In this document: piece after piece, positions 5,388-11,936 of the stretch
How positions within the stretch are numbered: position 1 is the first letter of the stretch
How the letters are laid out: each line of letters begins with the position of its first letter
Assembly (NCBI GenBank): GCA_046345275.1
Contig: JBKDJY010000168.1
Coordinates: forward strand, 1-11,936
Direction of reading: 5' to 3'
From: UBA4416 sp046345275
Lineage (GTDB): Bacteria; Bacteroidota; Bacteroidia; B-17B0; Aurantibacillaceae
DNA: 11,936 bases
Made by a program: the position numbers and the translations under genes
Notes under the pieces: model-generated
What the model saw: only the letters and a program-made list of their open reading frames with translations
Databases searched by the model: none
Told to the model about the DNA's origin: nothing

Positions 5388-5419
5388 TTTTTCATATTTT
5401 GTGATTACATTTTTGTTTT

Positions 5420-7570
5420 TTACGGCATTGATGGCATTATTTGATGAACTAAGAAACCGTAACGGTCGGATTTGGAATCTTTGACACGTTGAAATCCATT
5501 CATTACTAAGCCTTTTCCAATCATTATTTTGTTTAACCGTAAGCCTTGGTAATAATGCTGAAGATGTAGTAAAATGTCTGTGGCTGTCATAAAAGTGGCT
5601 GAGATTTCATCTGTTGGATGAATAAAAAATTTGGGTATCAATTCTGCTTCGGTGCTTAATACTTGAAATTTATTGTTTCGTGCTTCATTTTCTTTTATTT
5701 CTGCTCCTGTTAAATTGTACTCGAAATTGCCTGATTTGAATAATGAATAGGCTTGTGCCCAAACATCATCCATATTGACTTCTTTGGCATATTTCCAATT
5801 GATGTCTTTTATATTAAAACATAACCATCGAACTGAACCTGTTTCGTCTGCGAGGAATTCACTCATGTTGGTTGAGCCAATGAATGAACAGACGCGGTCG
5901 ATGATTGAATTTTTTTTGTCGTATGGCAGTCGTTCGTTGATTTTATCCTTACTGAATAATGATTTTAAACTATTGATTTCTTTTCGTGCGAGGCTGCTTA
6001 ATTCGTCAAGGTTAATGATGAAATTTTTTGTTAGGAGAATACGACTGTCTTTGTCGTCTGTAATATCTTCGGCAATGTAATCTTTCAAACTTTGCGGACA
6101 GAGGAAACGGCAGAAGGTTGATTTACCGCTATTTTGTTGTTGATGGACTAATATTAACGCTTGTTTGTTGTAATAATTAGGCACTACTGCACAGGCTGCT
6201 GCACGTACTAGCCACTTTTTAAAATGTTTTGTCCATTCGGCTTGGTCGTTGCCACAATCAATATAAGATGCTAATTTATCAATGAAATCAAAGTCGGTTG
6301 GTTGCCACGGTTTTAGATTTTCGAAATAATATTCTAATGGATTGTATTTGGGAACGAATTCGGATTTGAGGATTGCTATTAAATTAGCCATTGAAAAGGA
6401 TAAGCCGTTTTTCATCAATTCGATGTAGAGTGAGTTTTCATTGACTGGCTCGTAAGTGTTCAATGATTTTAAACTGAATTCGATGTCGTGTTTAATTGAG
6501 TTGTATCTAAAATCATATTTTGCTTTTAAATAGTTTTCTACTCGATGGAATATTGTTTTGTTTGCTTGGAGTTCAGCGGTTTTTTGTTTTTCCTGCTCTT
6601 TTGTAGCCTCCATTGCATTATCTACTAGTTTTTGATAGTCGGCAGCTTTAAATTTAGTAAAGTAGTCAGCAACGTCTTTAATTTCATTTGGAAGTATAAT
6701 TGAAGGGATGCCGAAGGTGTCCTTTATTTTTTTTGCTGAGTTGATACCTGCGGTATCGTTGTCATAACAAACAAAGAAATGATCTGTTTTTTCTTTTAAC
6801 TTAACTATTAAATCGGCTTGTGGCAATTGATTTTCGGATTGCATGGAGATTGCATTGAAGCCGTGGGCATTGAGTGATAGACAGTCTTTTTCTCCTGCCG
6901 AAAAAATAATAAAAGGGATACGTCCTTTTGGAAGTTGGGCAAGTCCAAAGACATCTGCAGAGGATTGGTCTTTGAATCCGAAACTTTTTGTTTGTCCTTG
7001 AAATAACAAATCATCGCCGAAACTTACTGGCAATGCTGGAATGTAGATTTTTATGCGTTTGTCGATGTTATAACAAAATGCAATTTTGTTCAGTTGATGG
7101 TAATCGAATTTACAAAATTTGCCTACGTTATTAATGAATGAGTGTGTTTTTACTTCTTGGACGTTGTATTTATAAAGTGTTTCAGCTTTTACACCAAATT
7201 GTTGCCAGTATAATAAACCTTTTTCAGAATATCCGTTTGCAACTATTCCAATATTCTTTTTTGTGATTTGCTCGGTTATATTAAGATTCAAATCGGTATT
7301 GATGGTTTCTAAGAGTTGAGGCATATTTGTGCGACAATCTAATTTTTTTAAATCTGCCACAAACTGGAAAACATCGCCTTGATGTCCTGTGTTGTGAGAT
7401 TTGTACATGATTTTATTGTTTTTTTGATAGAAATTAAGGCTTGGTTTGTCATCTGAATCGCTGAATGGACTGATGTAATTTTTATTAAATTTGCCATCAA
7501 AGGATGGGAAATAATGTTTTAGGATTTGTTCCTCGGTTGTTTTCTCGTAAATTTTTTCGATTGTAATCAT
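5420..7570 (-). CDS. Toprim primase fused to a VirE-like SF3 helicase (replication protein)
   Basis: This 716-aa protein probably primes and unwinds DNA for replication of the circular element. Residues ~10-95 resemble the CHC2 module of DnaG (Y-I-S-P-F..K-P-S-L and G-H-Q-G-D-V-F-Q-F-V), but the zinc-binding cysteines are missing. Residues ~215-310 form a Toprim domain with the catalytic Glu (S-A-G-E-K-D, E227) and acidic C-Y-D-N-D (268-272). Residues ~420-620 are a virulence-associated-E/superfamily-3-like helicase: Walker A Q-N-S-G-K-S-T (479-485), Walker B F-I-I-N-L-D-E (517-523) and a sensor-like G-S-T-N (565-568). A small C-terminal domain follows. It starts 12 bases after the upstream gene stop, so the two are probably cotranscribed. 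The iteron array directly follows its stop codon. Similar primase-helicases occur in phage satellites, mobilisable islands and plasmids. Confidence 0.85.
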   Translation of the reverse strand: MITIEKIYEKTTEEQILKHYFPSFDGKFNKNYISPFSDSDDKPSLNFYQKNNKIMYKSHNTGHQGDVFQFVADLKKLDCRTNMPQLLETINTDLNLNITEQITKKNIGIVANGYSEKGLLYWQQFGVKAETLYKYNVQEVKTHSFINNVGKFCKFDYHQLNKIAFCYNIDKRIKIYIPALPVSFGDDLLFQGQTKSFGFKDQSSADVFGLAQLPKGRIPFIIFSAGEKDCLSLNAHGFNAISMQSENQLPQADLIVKLKEKTDHFFVCYDNDTAGINSAKKIKDTFGIPSIILPNEIKDVADYFTKFKAADYQKLVDNAMEATKEQEKQKTAELQANKTIFHRVENYLKAKYDFRYNSIKHDIEFSLKSLNTYEPVNENSLYIELMKNGLSFSMANLIAILKSEFVPKYNPLEYYFENLKPWQPTDFDFIDKLASYIDCGNDQAEWTKHFKKWLVRAAACAVVPNYYNKQALILVHQQQNSGKSTFCRFLCPQSLKDYIAEDITDDKDSRILLTKNFIINLDELSSLARKEINSLKSLFSKDKINERLPYDKKNSIIDRVCSFIGSTNMSEFLADETGSVRWLCFNIKDINWKYAKEVNMDDVWAQAYSLFKSGNFEYNLTGAEIKENEARNNKFQVLSTEAELIPKFFIHPTDEISATFMTATDILLHLQHYYQGLRLNKIMIGKGLVMNGFQRVKDSKSDRYGFLVHQIMPSMP

Positions 7571-7582
7571 AGTTTAGTCGGT

Positions 7583-8290
7583 TTAATTTATGGTTATTTT
7601 AAAGGCAGGCAGTTCAACCCAATTGGACTGCTTTGCTGTTTCTAGGAGAAGGTGTTTGGAGTGTTTGATGTCAATTTCTATTGATTTTAAATGTTGTATT
7701 GCAAGGAATTTTTCTTCTTTTGCCAGCATGTATTGGCTTGGCGTGATTTCTTTATTGTTGTATTGCTTTTCGGTAATGTCAAATTTTTCAAGCTTAATTT
7801 GATAAACTAATTTTTCAATTTGATAATTGTCTAATTTGTCGTGTAATGATGAGAAATGGTAATTGAGTGCTAGTAAGTCTTGGTTCAGTTGAACTTCGTT
7901 TTTGAGATTGATTGATTTTATTTGTGCTTCGTTGATTCTTTTAACGTTGATTTGTCTAGCAATGTCTGAAAATGCTGTGGTAATAATTGGCGACATGGCA
8001 ACGAAATTCCATCCAAAATTTGGCATATAGTTGAGCCATGTAAAACGTGTTTTGTATTTATAGGCTTGTTGTTCGCTTACTGTTTTGAGTTGGTAGAATT
8101 TGATTAATGAGGCTTTACAGCTATCGTAATTTGGAATGATGATAGAATCGTTTTGTGCTTTGTAATTTGAATGAAATAGTATAAGGAAAAAGACTGTTAC
8201 ATAAATGAATAGTTTATGTTTACGGACAGATTTAGGGAATTCGTCTAAATGGACTGAAAAATGGGGATTTTCATTATAATAAACATTATG
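7583..8290 (-). CDS. Membrane-anchored or secreted coiled-coil protein, start codon lost at attR (gene split by integration)
   Basis: The frame is open without interruption from 8290 to the TAA at 7585-7583 (235 sense codons), but no ATG, GTG or TTG occurs before ATG 8026. The first 88 codons clearly encode protein: basic K-S-V-R-K-H-K, a hydrophobic stretch (L-F-I-Y-V-T-V-F-F-L-I-L-F) and A-Q, a signal peptide or membrane anchor. The remainder is rich in Lys, Glu and Leu with long heptad-like helices, possibly a helical hairpin of TolC-like type; this resemblance is weak. At 8291 the frame ends in TAA at the chromosomal edge. In the predicted excised circle it is extended by three codons from 162-154 and begins with ATG, giving a 238-aa protein. 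In the integrated state only an internal start at 8026 (147 aa, without the signal) remains. It is the first gene of the leftward cluster. Confidence 0.7.
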   Translation of the reverse strand, partial: HNVYYNENPHFSVHLDEFPKSVRKHKLFIYVTVFFLILFHSNYKAQNDSIIIPNYDSCKASLIKFYQLKTVSEQQAYKYKTRFTWLNYMPNFGWNFVAMSPIITTAFSDIARQINVKRINEAQIKSINLKNEVQLNQDLLALNYHFSSLHDKLDNYQIEKLVYQIKLEKFDITEKQYNNKEITPSQYMLAKEEKFLAIQHLKSIEIDIKHSKHLLLETAKQSNWVELPAFKITIN

Positions 8291-8291
8291 T
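8273..8291. repeat. Putative attR core (19-bp direct repeat, right copy)
   Basis: This is the exact second copy of ATTATAATAAACATTATGT. It lies inside the open frame of the leftward coiled-coil gene: the frame runs through the core and hits TAA at 8293-8291, where chromosomal sequence begins. Just inside both cores the flanks differ, so the match ends sharply at 19 bp (GATTTT occurs near both, but in different register). Confidence 0.8.
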
Positions 8292-8347
8292 TAAATAGTA
8301 AAAATGATTGTATCATATTTTGCTTTCAATTTCTTTAGCCTTTTTTA

Positions 8348-8427
8348 GTGTTTTCACCAACAAATCACAAAAGTCAGATAAGAATATTTTAAGGGCTAAG
8401 GGAGTATTTACGTGTTGGTGAAAACAC
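8348..8427. repeat. 15-bp perfect inverted repeat, 80 bp end to end
   Basis: GTGTTTTCACCAACA (8348-8362) and TGTTGGTGAAAACAC (8413-8427) are exact complements with 50 bp between. The right arm also forms its own small hairpin, TTGGTG-AAAA-CACCAA (8415-8430). It ends about 30 bp before the -33 box of the downstream gene, so it could be an operator pair or the ends of a tiny MITE-like element. Confidence 0.6.
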
Positions 8428-8455
8428 CAATAATGTCGAAATATTTACTTTCAAT

Positions 8456-8486
8456 TTTGTTTATTAAAATCTATTATATACTTTTA
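8456..8486 (+). promoter_or_regulatory. Promoter of the giant secreted protein gene
   Basis: TTTG (8456-8459), a 19-bp spacer, then TACTTTTA (8479-8486) fits TTG-N19-TAnnTTTG with one mismatch at the last base. The ATG follows 21 bp later. Confidence 0.55.
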
Positions 8487-8507
8487 ACTTACAAAAAAAA
8501 CAGAACC

Positions 8508-11500
8508 ATGAAAAACCTAAAATTTATCACAAAAAAAACATTCATTATCATCCTATGTTTTTCGCTTAATAGCCAAACCAAACTATTTAGCCAAGGCGAA
8601 ACATGGAACTGGGTTTTTGGTACTGGTGCCCGAATAAAATTCCCAAGCCTTGTTCAAAGTCCAAGCTCAATTTTAACGCTCGAGACTTCCGCTTCAATTT
8701 CTGATGCAGCAGGAAATCTCTTATTTTATACGGATGGAATTAATGTTTGGAATCAATTGGATGCCATCATGCCTAATGGTACTGGTTTGTTGGGACACAT
8801 TTCCGCCTCACAAGGAGCAATGATTGTGAAGCAACCTGGCAGCGCCAACCTTTATTATATTTTTACGCTAGACGAGTTAGGTGGTCCGAACGGATTAAGG
8901 TACTCTATTGTTGATATGAGCTTGGATGTTGGAAAAGGGCAGGTTACGGTTAAGAACGTGTTATTACAAACTCCTTCTACTGAAAAACTGACGGCCGTAA
9001 GACACTGCAATAATGTTGATGTTTGGATTGTGTCACATGACGTTGGCACAAATAATTTTAGGTCATTTTTATTAAGCGCATCAGGTATAGGAGCTCCTGT
9101 TGTTAGTGCTGCTGGTACTGTTATTATGGCGGGTGGCCCACCTTTTCAATCACAAGGCCATTTAAAATCTTCTCCTGATGGTACAAAACTCGGTTCTTGT
9201 ATTATGGTCCTTAATAGGGTCGAGCTATTTGACTTCAATAGATCAACAGGAGTTGTTTGTAACCCCATCACGCTCAGTGCTACCTTTAGTGGTGCTTATG
9301 GTTGCGAATTTTCACCGGATGGAACAAAATTCTACGCTGGCTCATTGTTCAATGGTCAAATCCGTCAATGGAATCTTACTGCTGGTTCTCCAGCTCTTAT
9401 CATTGCATCAAATACTTTAGTTGGGATAAATCCTAGCAATTCATGTGGATCTATGCAATTAGCGCCTAATGGGAAAATCTATATAAATATGTTTAATTCT
9501 AATTTAGCAGTTATTAATAATCCAAATTTATCAGCATGTAATTATAATTCAATTACTGGATTGTTTACAGGGACTTCGTCTACCTTTGACCTTCCCAACT
9601 TTCCTGCTTCTGTTTATTTTCCAAACCAAACACCTCAGGCTGTTGTTACCACTACAATCGCTTCAACTGCCTGTAATTGCAATGGCGCTGTTACCTTAAG
9701 TTTAACAGGATGTTCCTTGGCACCGCTGAGTTATTATTATAGCAATGGGGTTCAAACGCTTAATACAGCTGCCCTGAGTAATAGCCTTACCAATTTATGT
9801 GCAGGCGTATATAATTATACGGTTACGGCAGCTTGCAGTAACAACTTTGGTACTTTTACAATCGGCGGATCCCCCAATACCACCACGGTTAATATCAGTG
9901 TTACGCCAGCCAATTGTTCCTCTTCTACAGGCTCTGTTACCATTAACAGCGTTTCAGGAGTGACTCCCACTTATACCATTATAGAAGGCGCAACACCCAT
10001 TGCCAATAACATCAATGTGCCTTTTACCATTTCTGGTGTCACGGTTGGCACGCATATTTATACCCTTAGAGGTTCGGGAGGTTGCAGCACCAGCTTTAGT
10101 GTTAGCGTATGGGCAGAAACAGTGACGGTAACACCTACAGCTAATTTATTTTGTAATTCTAACACTGCTACGCTTAGTGCTGGTAGCAATAATGCCTTGG
10201 CTACTTATACCTGGTCAGGGCCAGGAATCGTCAGTGGCATCAATTCAACAAACCCTTTGGTAAATCAAGCGGGCACTTACACGGTTGGATTTACTTATGG
10301 CTCCTGCACTGGTTTTTCTTTGGTAACAGTTACTCAAAATACCACTGTTCCTATTAACGTCAGCGGCAATTTTCCTTTAACTTGTGTTAATTTTAGTTCA
10401 ACCCTCACAGCAGTGAGTGCAGGAAATAACCTAGTGTGGAATGGAGGGGTACTGCCGTCCAATGCAGCTAACCCAGCCACTGTCAATGCGCCAGGCAATT
10501 ATACAATCACAGCAACCAATACCCTCACTGGATGTTCTTCTTCAAGCCTTGTTACCATTACCCAAAACACGATCGCTCCAGCTCTAAGCTTCAGTCTTGA
10601 TTTTGGAACGAGTTTTACTTTAACATGTACTAATTTATTTATTCAAATAAGTGGATTTAGCTCAGGGGCTTCTGTATTTTTCACTCCTAGCGGGTCAAAT
10701 CCTCTTACTGTTAGTTCCCCAGGCTCTTTTACATCAACGGCGACGAATCCAGTTAATGGTTGTAAAACAACTTCTGTGCTGACAATAAGCCAAAACACAA
10801 TTGCTCCAAATAGAGCGGCCACGGTCAGTAATTCCATCACTTGTTTCGCTCCAACAGCCACCTTAACAGGCACATCTATTACCCCTGGCGTTACTTTTTC
10901 ATGGAGTCCTTTAGGGGCAACAACCCCAACAGTATCTACTAGCATCCCAGGAAGCCATACTTTAACAGTTACAAACCCCATAAATGGTTGCACGAGTTCC
11001 ACGGTGGTTGCCATATTAAATAGCACAGCAATTCCTACCATCACAGCAAGTGCCAATCGAACCTTAACCTGCATCAATACAACAGCCGTCACCTTAACCG
11101 CAGTGAGCGCTGCGGGAAATACCATTAGATGGGATGGCGGCGCATTAAGCAACGCAACTAATCCAGCAACAGTTACTGCGGGAGGTGTTTATACTGCAAC
11201 GGCCACAAATACTTTAGGTTGTTCAGGTAGTACTTTGGTTACGGTTATCCAAAATACAACTGCGCTTACTATTATTGATTTTTGTGGAGCTCCGACAGTT
11301 TTAACTTGTTTGATTATTAATATAAAACCAGACCTATGTTTTTTAAGTTCAAATGGTGACCCTCTTATTTGGAATGGACCTGGTTTATCTAATGCATCTA
11401 ACCCTACCATAACTGTTGCCGGTAATTACACGGCCTCTGTGATTAATTCAGCAAACGGGTGTCAGACTTTTTCTGTCTATACGATTCTAACAAATACCAC

Positions 11501-11936
11501 CAATGCTAACGCAACCATCAGCAATAGTTTAAGTTGTGCCAACCCTACAGCCCTATTAACTGGAACCTCTACCGCCATTGGCACAAACTTTTATACTTGG
11601 TTTCCAGGAGGTGCAAATACCAATACCCTCTTGGTAACTGCCCCTGGTAATTATACCTTGCAGGTTGTAAATAACACCAATGGTTGTCCTATAGCAACAA
11701 CGGTCATTACCGTTTCAGGTTCTACAAATAGTTTAACACTTATCCCTAATACTACAGATGCCGATTGTGCAAACCCTACAGGTACTGTGAGCATTGGCAT
11801 TACTGGCGGCGCACCCAATTATACCATTACAGAAGGTGGAGTCAATATTGCTTCAGGCGCTGTATCATCCTATACCCTTACAGGGGTTTCCTTGGGCAGC
11901 CATACCTTTGTAATATCAAGCTCCAATAGCTGTAAC
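8508..11936 (+). CDS. Giant secreted cell-surface protein: propeller-like head plus SprB/Ig-like repeats (3' end outside window)
   Basis: The frame is open from ATG 8508 to the last base, 1143 codons without a stop. A signal peptide (M-K-N-L-K-F-I-T-K-K, hydrophobic I-I-I-L-C-F-S-L, cleavage probably after F-S-Q) directs export. Residues ~30-375 form a domain with N-W-V-F-G, L-L-F-Y-T-D-G, S-P-D-G-T-K and A-P-N-G-K-I-Y motifs, a WD40/propeller-like head common in Bacteroidota surface proteins. Two SprB-like modules follow (about 380-545), then about seven Ig-like modules of roughly 70-80 residues (about 545-1070). These share L-T-C, W-x-G, N-P, P-G-x-Y-T and N-G-C, and a further SprB-like module begins near 1070. 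Such proteins normally end in a type IX sorting or gliding-motility C-terminal domain, which is not in view. Codon use in the repeats is richer in GC than in the island. Likely role: adhesion or gliding. Confidence 0.85.
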   Translation, partial: MKNLKFITKKTFIIILCFSLNSQTKLFSQGETWNWVFGTGARIKFPSLVQSPSSILTLETSASISDAAGNLLFYTDGINVWNQLDAIMPNGTGLLGHISASQGAMIVKQPGSANLYYIFTLDELGGPNGLRYSIVDMSLDVGKGQVTVKNVLLQTPSTEKLTAVRHCNNVDVWIVSHDVGTNNFRSFLLSASGIGAPVVSAAGTVIMAGGPPFQSQGHLKSSPDGTKLGSCIMVLNRVELFDFNRSTGVVCNPITLSATFSGAYGCEFSPDGTKFYAGSLFNGQIRQWNLTAGSPALIIASNTLVGINPSNSCGSMQLAPNGKIYINMFNSNLAVINNPNLSACNYNSITGLFTGTSSTFDLPNFPASVYFPNQTPQAVVTTTIASTACNCNGAVTLSLTGCSLAPLSYYYSNGVQTLNTAALSNSLTNLCAGVYNYTVTAACSNNFGTFTIGGSPNTTTVNISVTPANCSSSTGSVTINSVSGVTPTYTIIEGATPIANNINVPFTISGVTVGTHIYTLRGSGGCSTSFSVSVWAETVTVTPTANLFCNSNTATLSAGSNNALATYTWSGPGIVSGINSTNPLVNQAGTYTVGFTYGSCTGFSLVTVTQNTTVPINVSGNFPLTCVNFSSTLTAVSAGNNLVWNGGVLPSNAANPATVNAPGNYTITATNTLTGCSSSSLVTITQNTIAPALSFSLDFGTSFTLTCTNLFIQISGFSSGASVFFTPSGSNPLTVSSPGSFTSTATNPVNGCKTTSVLTISQNTIAPNRAATVSNSITCFAPTATLTGTSITPGVTFSWSPLGATTPTVSTSIPGSHTLTVTNPINGCTSSTVVAILNSTAIPTITASANRTLTCINTTAVTLTAVSAAGNTIRWDGGALSNATNPATVTAGGVYTATATNTLGCSGSTLVTVIQNTTALTIIDFCGAPTVLTCLIINIKPDLCFLSSNGDPLIWNGPGLSNASNPTITVAGNYTASVINSANGCQTFSVYTILTNTTNANATISNSLSCANPTALLTGTSTAIGTNFYTWFPGGANTNTLLVTAPGNYTLQVVNNTNGCPIATTVITVSGSTNSLTLIPNTTDADCANPTGTVSIGITGGAPNYTITEGGVNIASGAVSSYTLTGVSLGSHTFVISSSNSCN

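Larger units (their letters stand above)
5158..5419. other. Iteron array, probable replication origin or control region
   Basis: These 262 bp between the primase-helicase stop and the recombinase start contain no gene but many copies of the 9-mer GGTAAGATA or close variants. On the + strand they start at 5242, 5305, 5314, 5323, 5370 and 5379, and copies on the - strand lie at 5185-5193, 5194-5201 and 5273-5279. A diverged copy is at 5343-5349. Some are in exact tandem (three from 5305, two from 5370). AT-rich DNA lies between them. Such directly and invertedly repeated short sites beside a rep-type gene are typical of plasmid origins bound by their initiator. An alternative is an operator for the recombinase gene, or a recombinase arm-site cluster. 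Confidence 0.6.
136..8291. mobile_element. Integrated recombinase-encoded island, about 8.1 kb
   Basis: A perfect 19-bp direct repeat bounds a block containing a tyrosine recombinase, a primase-helicase with iterons, a toxin-antitoxin pair and unknown genes. Outside the repeats lie a phosphatase gene end (stop at 129) and a secreted repeat-protein gene (start 8508), both chromosomal in character. Excision between the repeats would give a circle of 8137 bp with one core. No relaxase, type IV secretion, capsid or terminase gene is visible, so transfer would need a helper. That the circle forms is an inference, supported by a reading frame that becomes complete only across the predicted circular junction. 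Plasmid-like integrative element, phage satellite and mobilisable genomic island are all possible readings. Confidence 0.8.
8292..8507. other. Chromosomal intergenic region with inverted repeat
   Basis: This region lies between attR and the secreted repeat-protein gene and has no gene. It holds a 15-bp inverted repeat and a promoter for the downstream gene (listed separately). On the - strand I found no exact TAnnTTTG box, so nothing obvious here would drive the element's leftward genes. Confidence 0.6.

Noticed and set aside
5201..5395. A 64-codon - strand frame over the iteron array
   Set aside because: Its repeated L-S-Y-L-S-Y is just the 9-bp iteron read as codons; the repeat pattern explains it fully.
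10643..11152. 169-codon open frame antisense to the repeat protein
   Set aside because: It is a shadow of the threonine-rich Ig-like repeats, giving a valine/leucine-rich translation without a start context.

Overview
The window looks like a piece of a Bacteroidota chromosome (Flavobacteriales or a related order; the genus cannot be read from the sequence). The evidence is low GC in most genes, A-rich translation starts without Shine-Dalgarno sequences, promoter-like TTG-N19-TAnnTTTG pairs, and a giant secreted protein with a propeller-like head and SprB/Ig-like repeats, of the kind exported by the type IX system.

Layout. Positions 1-129 are the last codons of a SpoIIE/PP2C-type phosphatase. 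Positions 136-8291 are an integrated mobile element of about 8.1 kb. It is bounded by a perfect 19-bp direct repeat (136-154 and 8273-8291) that I read as the attL and attR cores. From 8508 to beyond the window end runs the giant secreted repeat protein, a chromosomal gene.

Inside the element, the left end carries a HigA/RelE-like toxin-antitoxin pair on the + strand, then a small putative lipoprotein on the - strand. Next is an 0.85-kb gene-free stretch packed with hairpins, at least four of which carry the same 17-base motif in the loop. The rest is a leftward (- strand) cluster. In transcription order it holds a membrane or secreted coiled-coil protein, a Toprim-VirE-like primase-helicase, an iteron array (probable replication origin or control site), a tyrosine recombinase fused to an AAA+ ATPase and two membrane helices, a 74-aa unknown, and a YdjM-like membrane hydrolase followed by a terminator hairpin. 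There is no relaxase, capsid or conjugation gene. The layout suggests a self-replicating, integrase-driven plasmid-like or satellite-like island.

The most striking observation concerns the coiled-coil gene at the right end. It has no start codon in the integrated state: its frame is open through the signal/membrane segment, across the attR core, and stops at once in chromosomal DNA. If the two 19-bp repeats recombine into a circle, the frame gains three codons from the left end and begins with ATG (162-160). About 45 bp further upstream, at the left end, lies an exact TTG-N19-TACATTTG promoter (237-208) pointing at the junction. So the sequence predicts that excision assembles promoter, start codon and operon, switching on the membrane protein and perhaps the replication and recombination genes only in the circular form.
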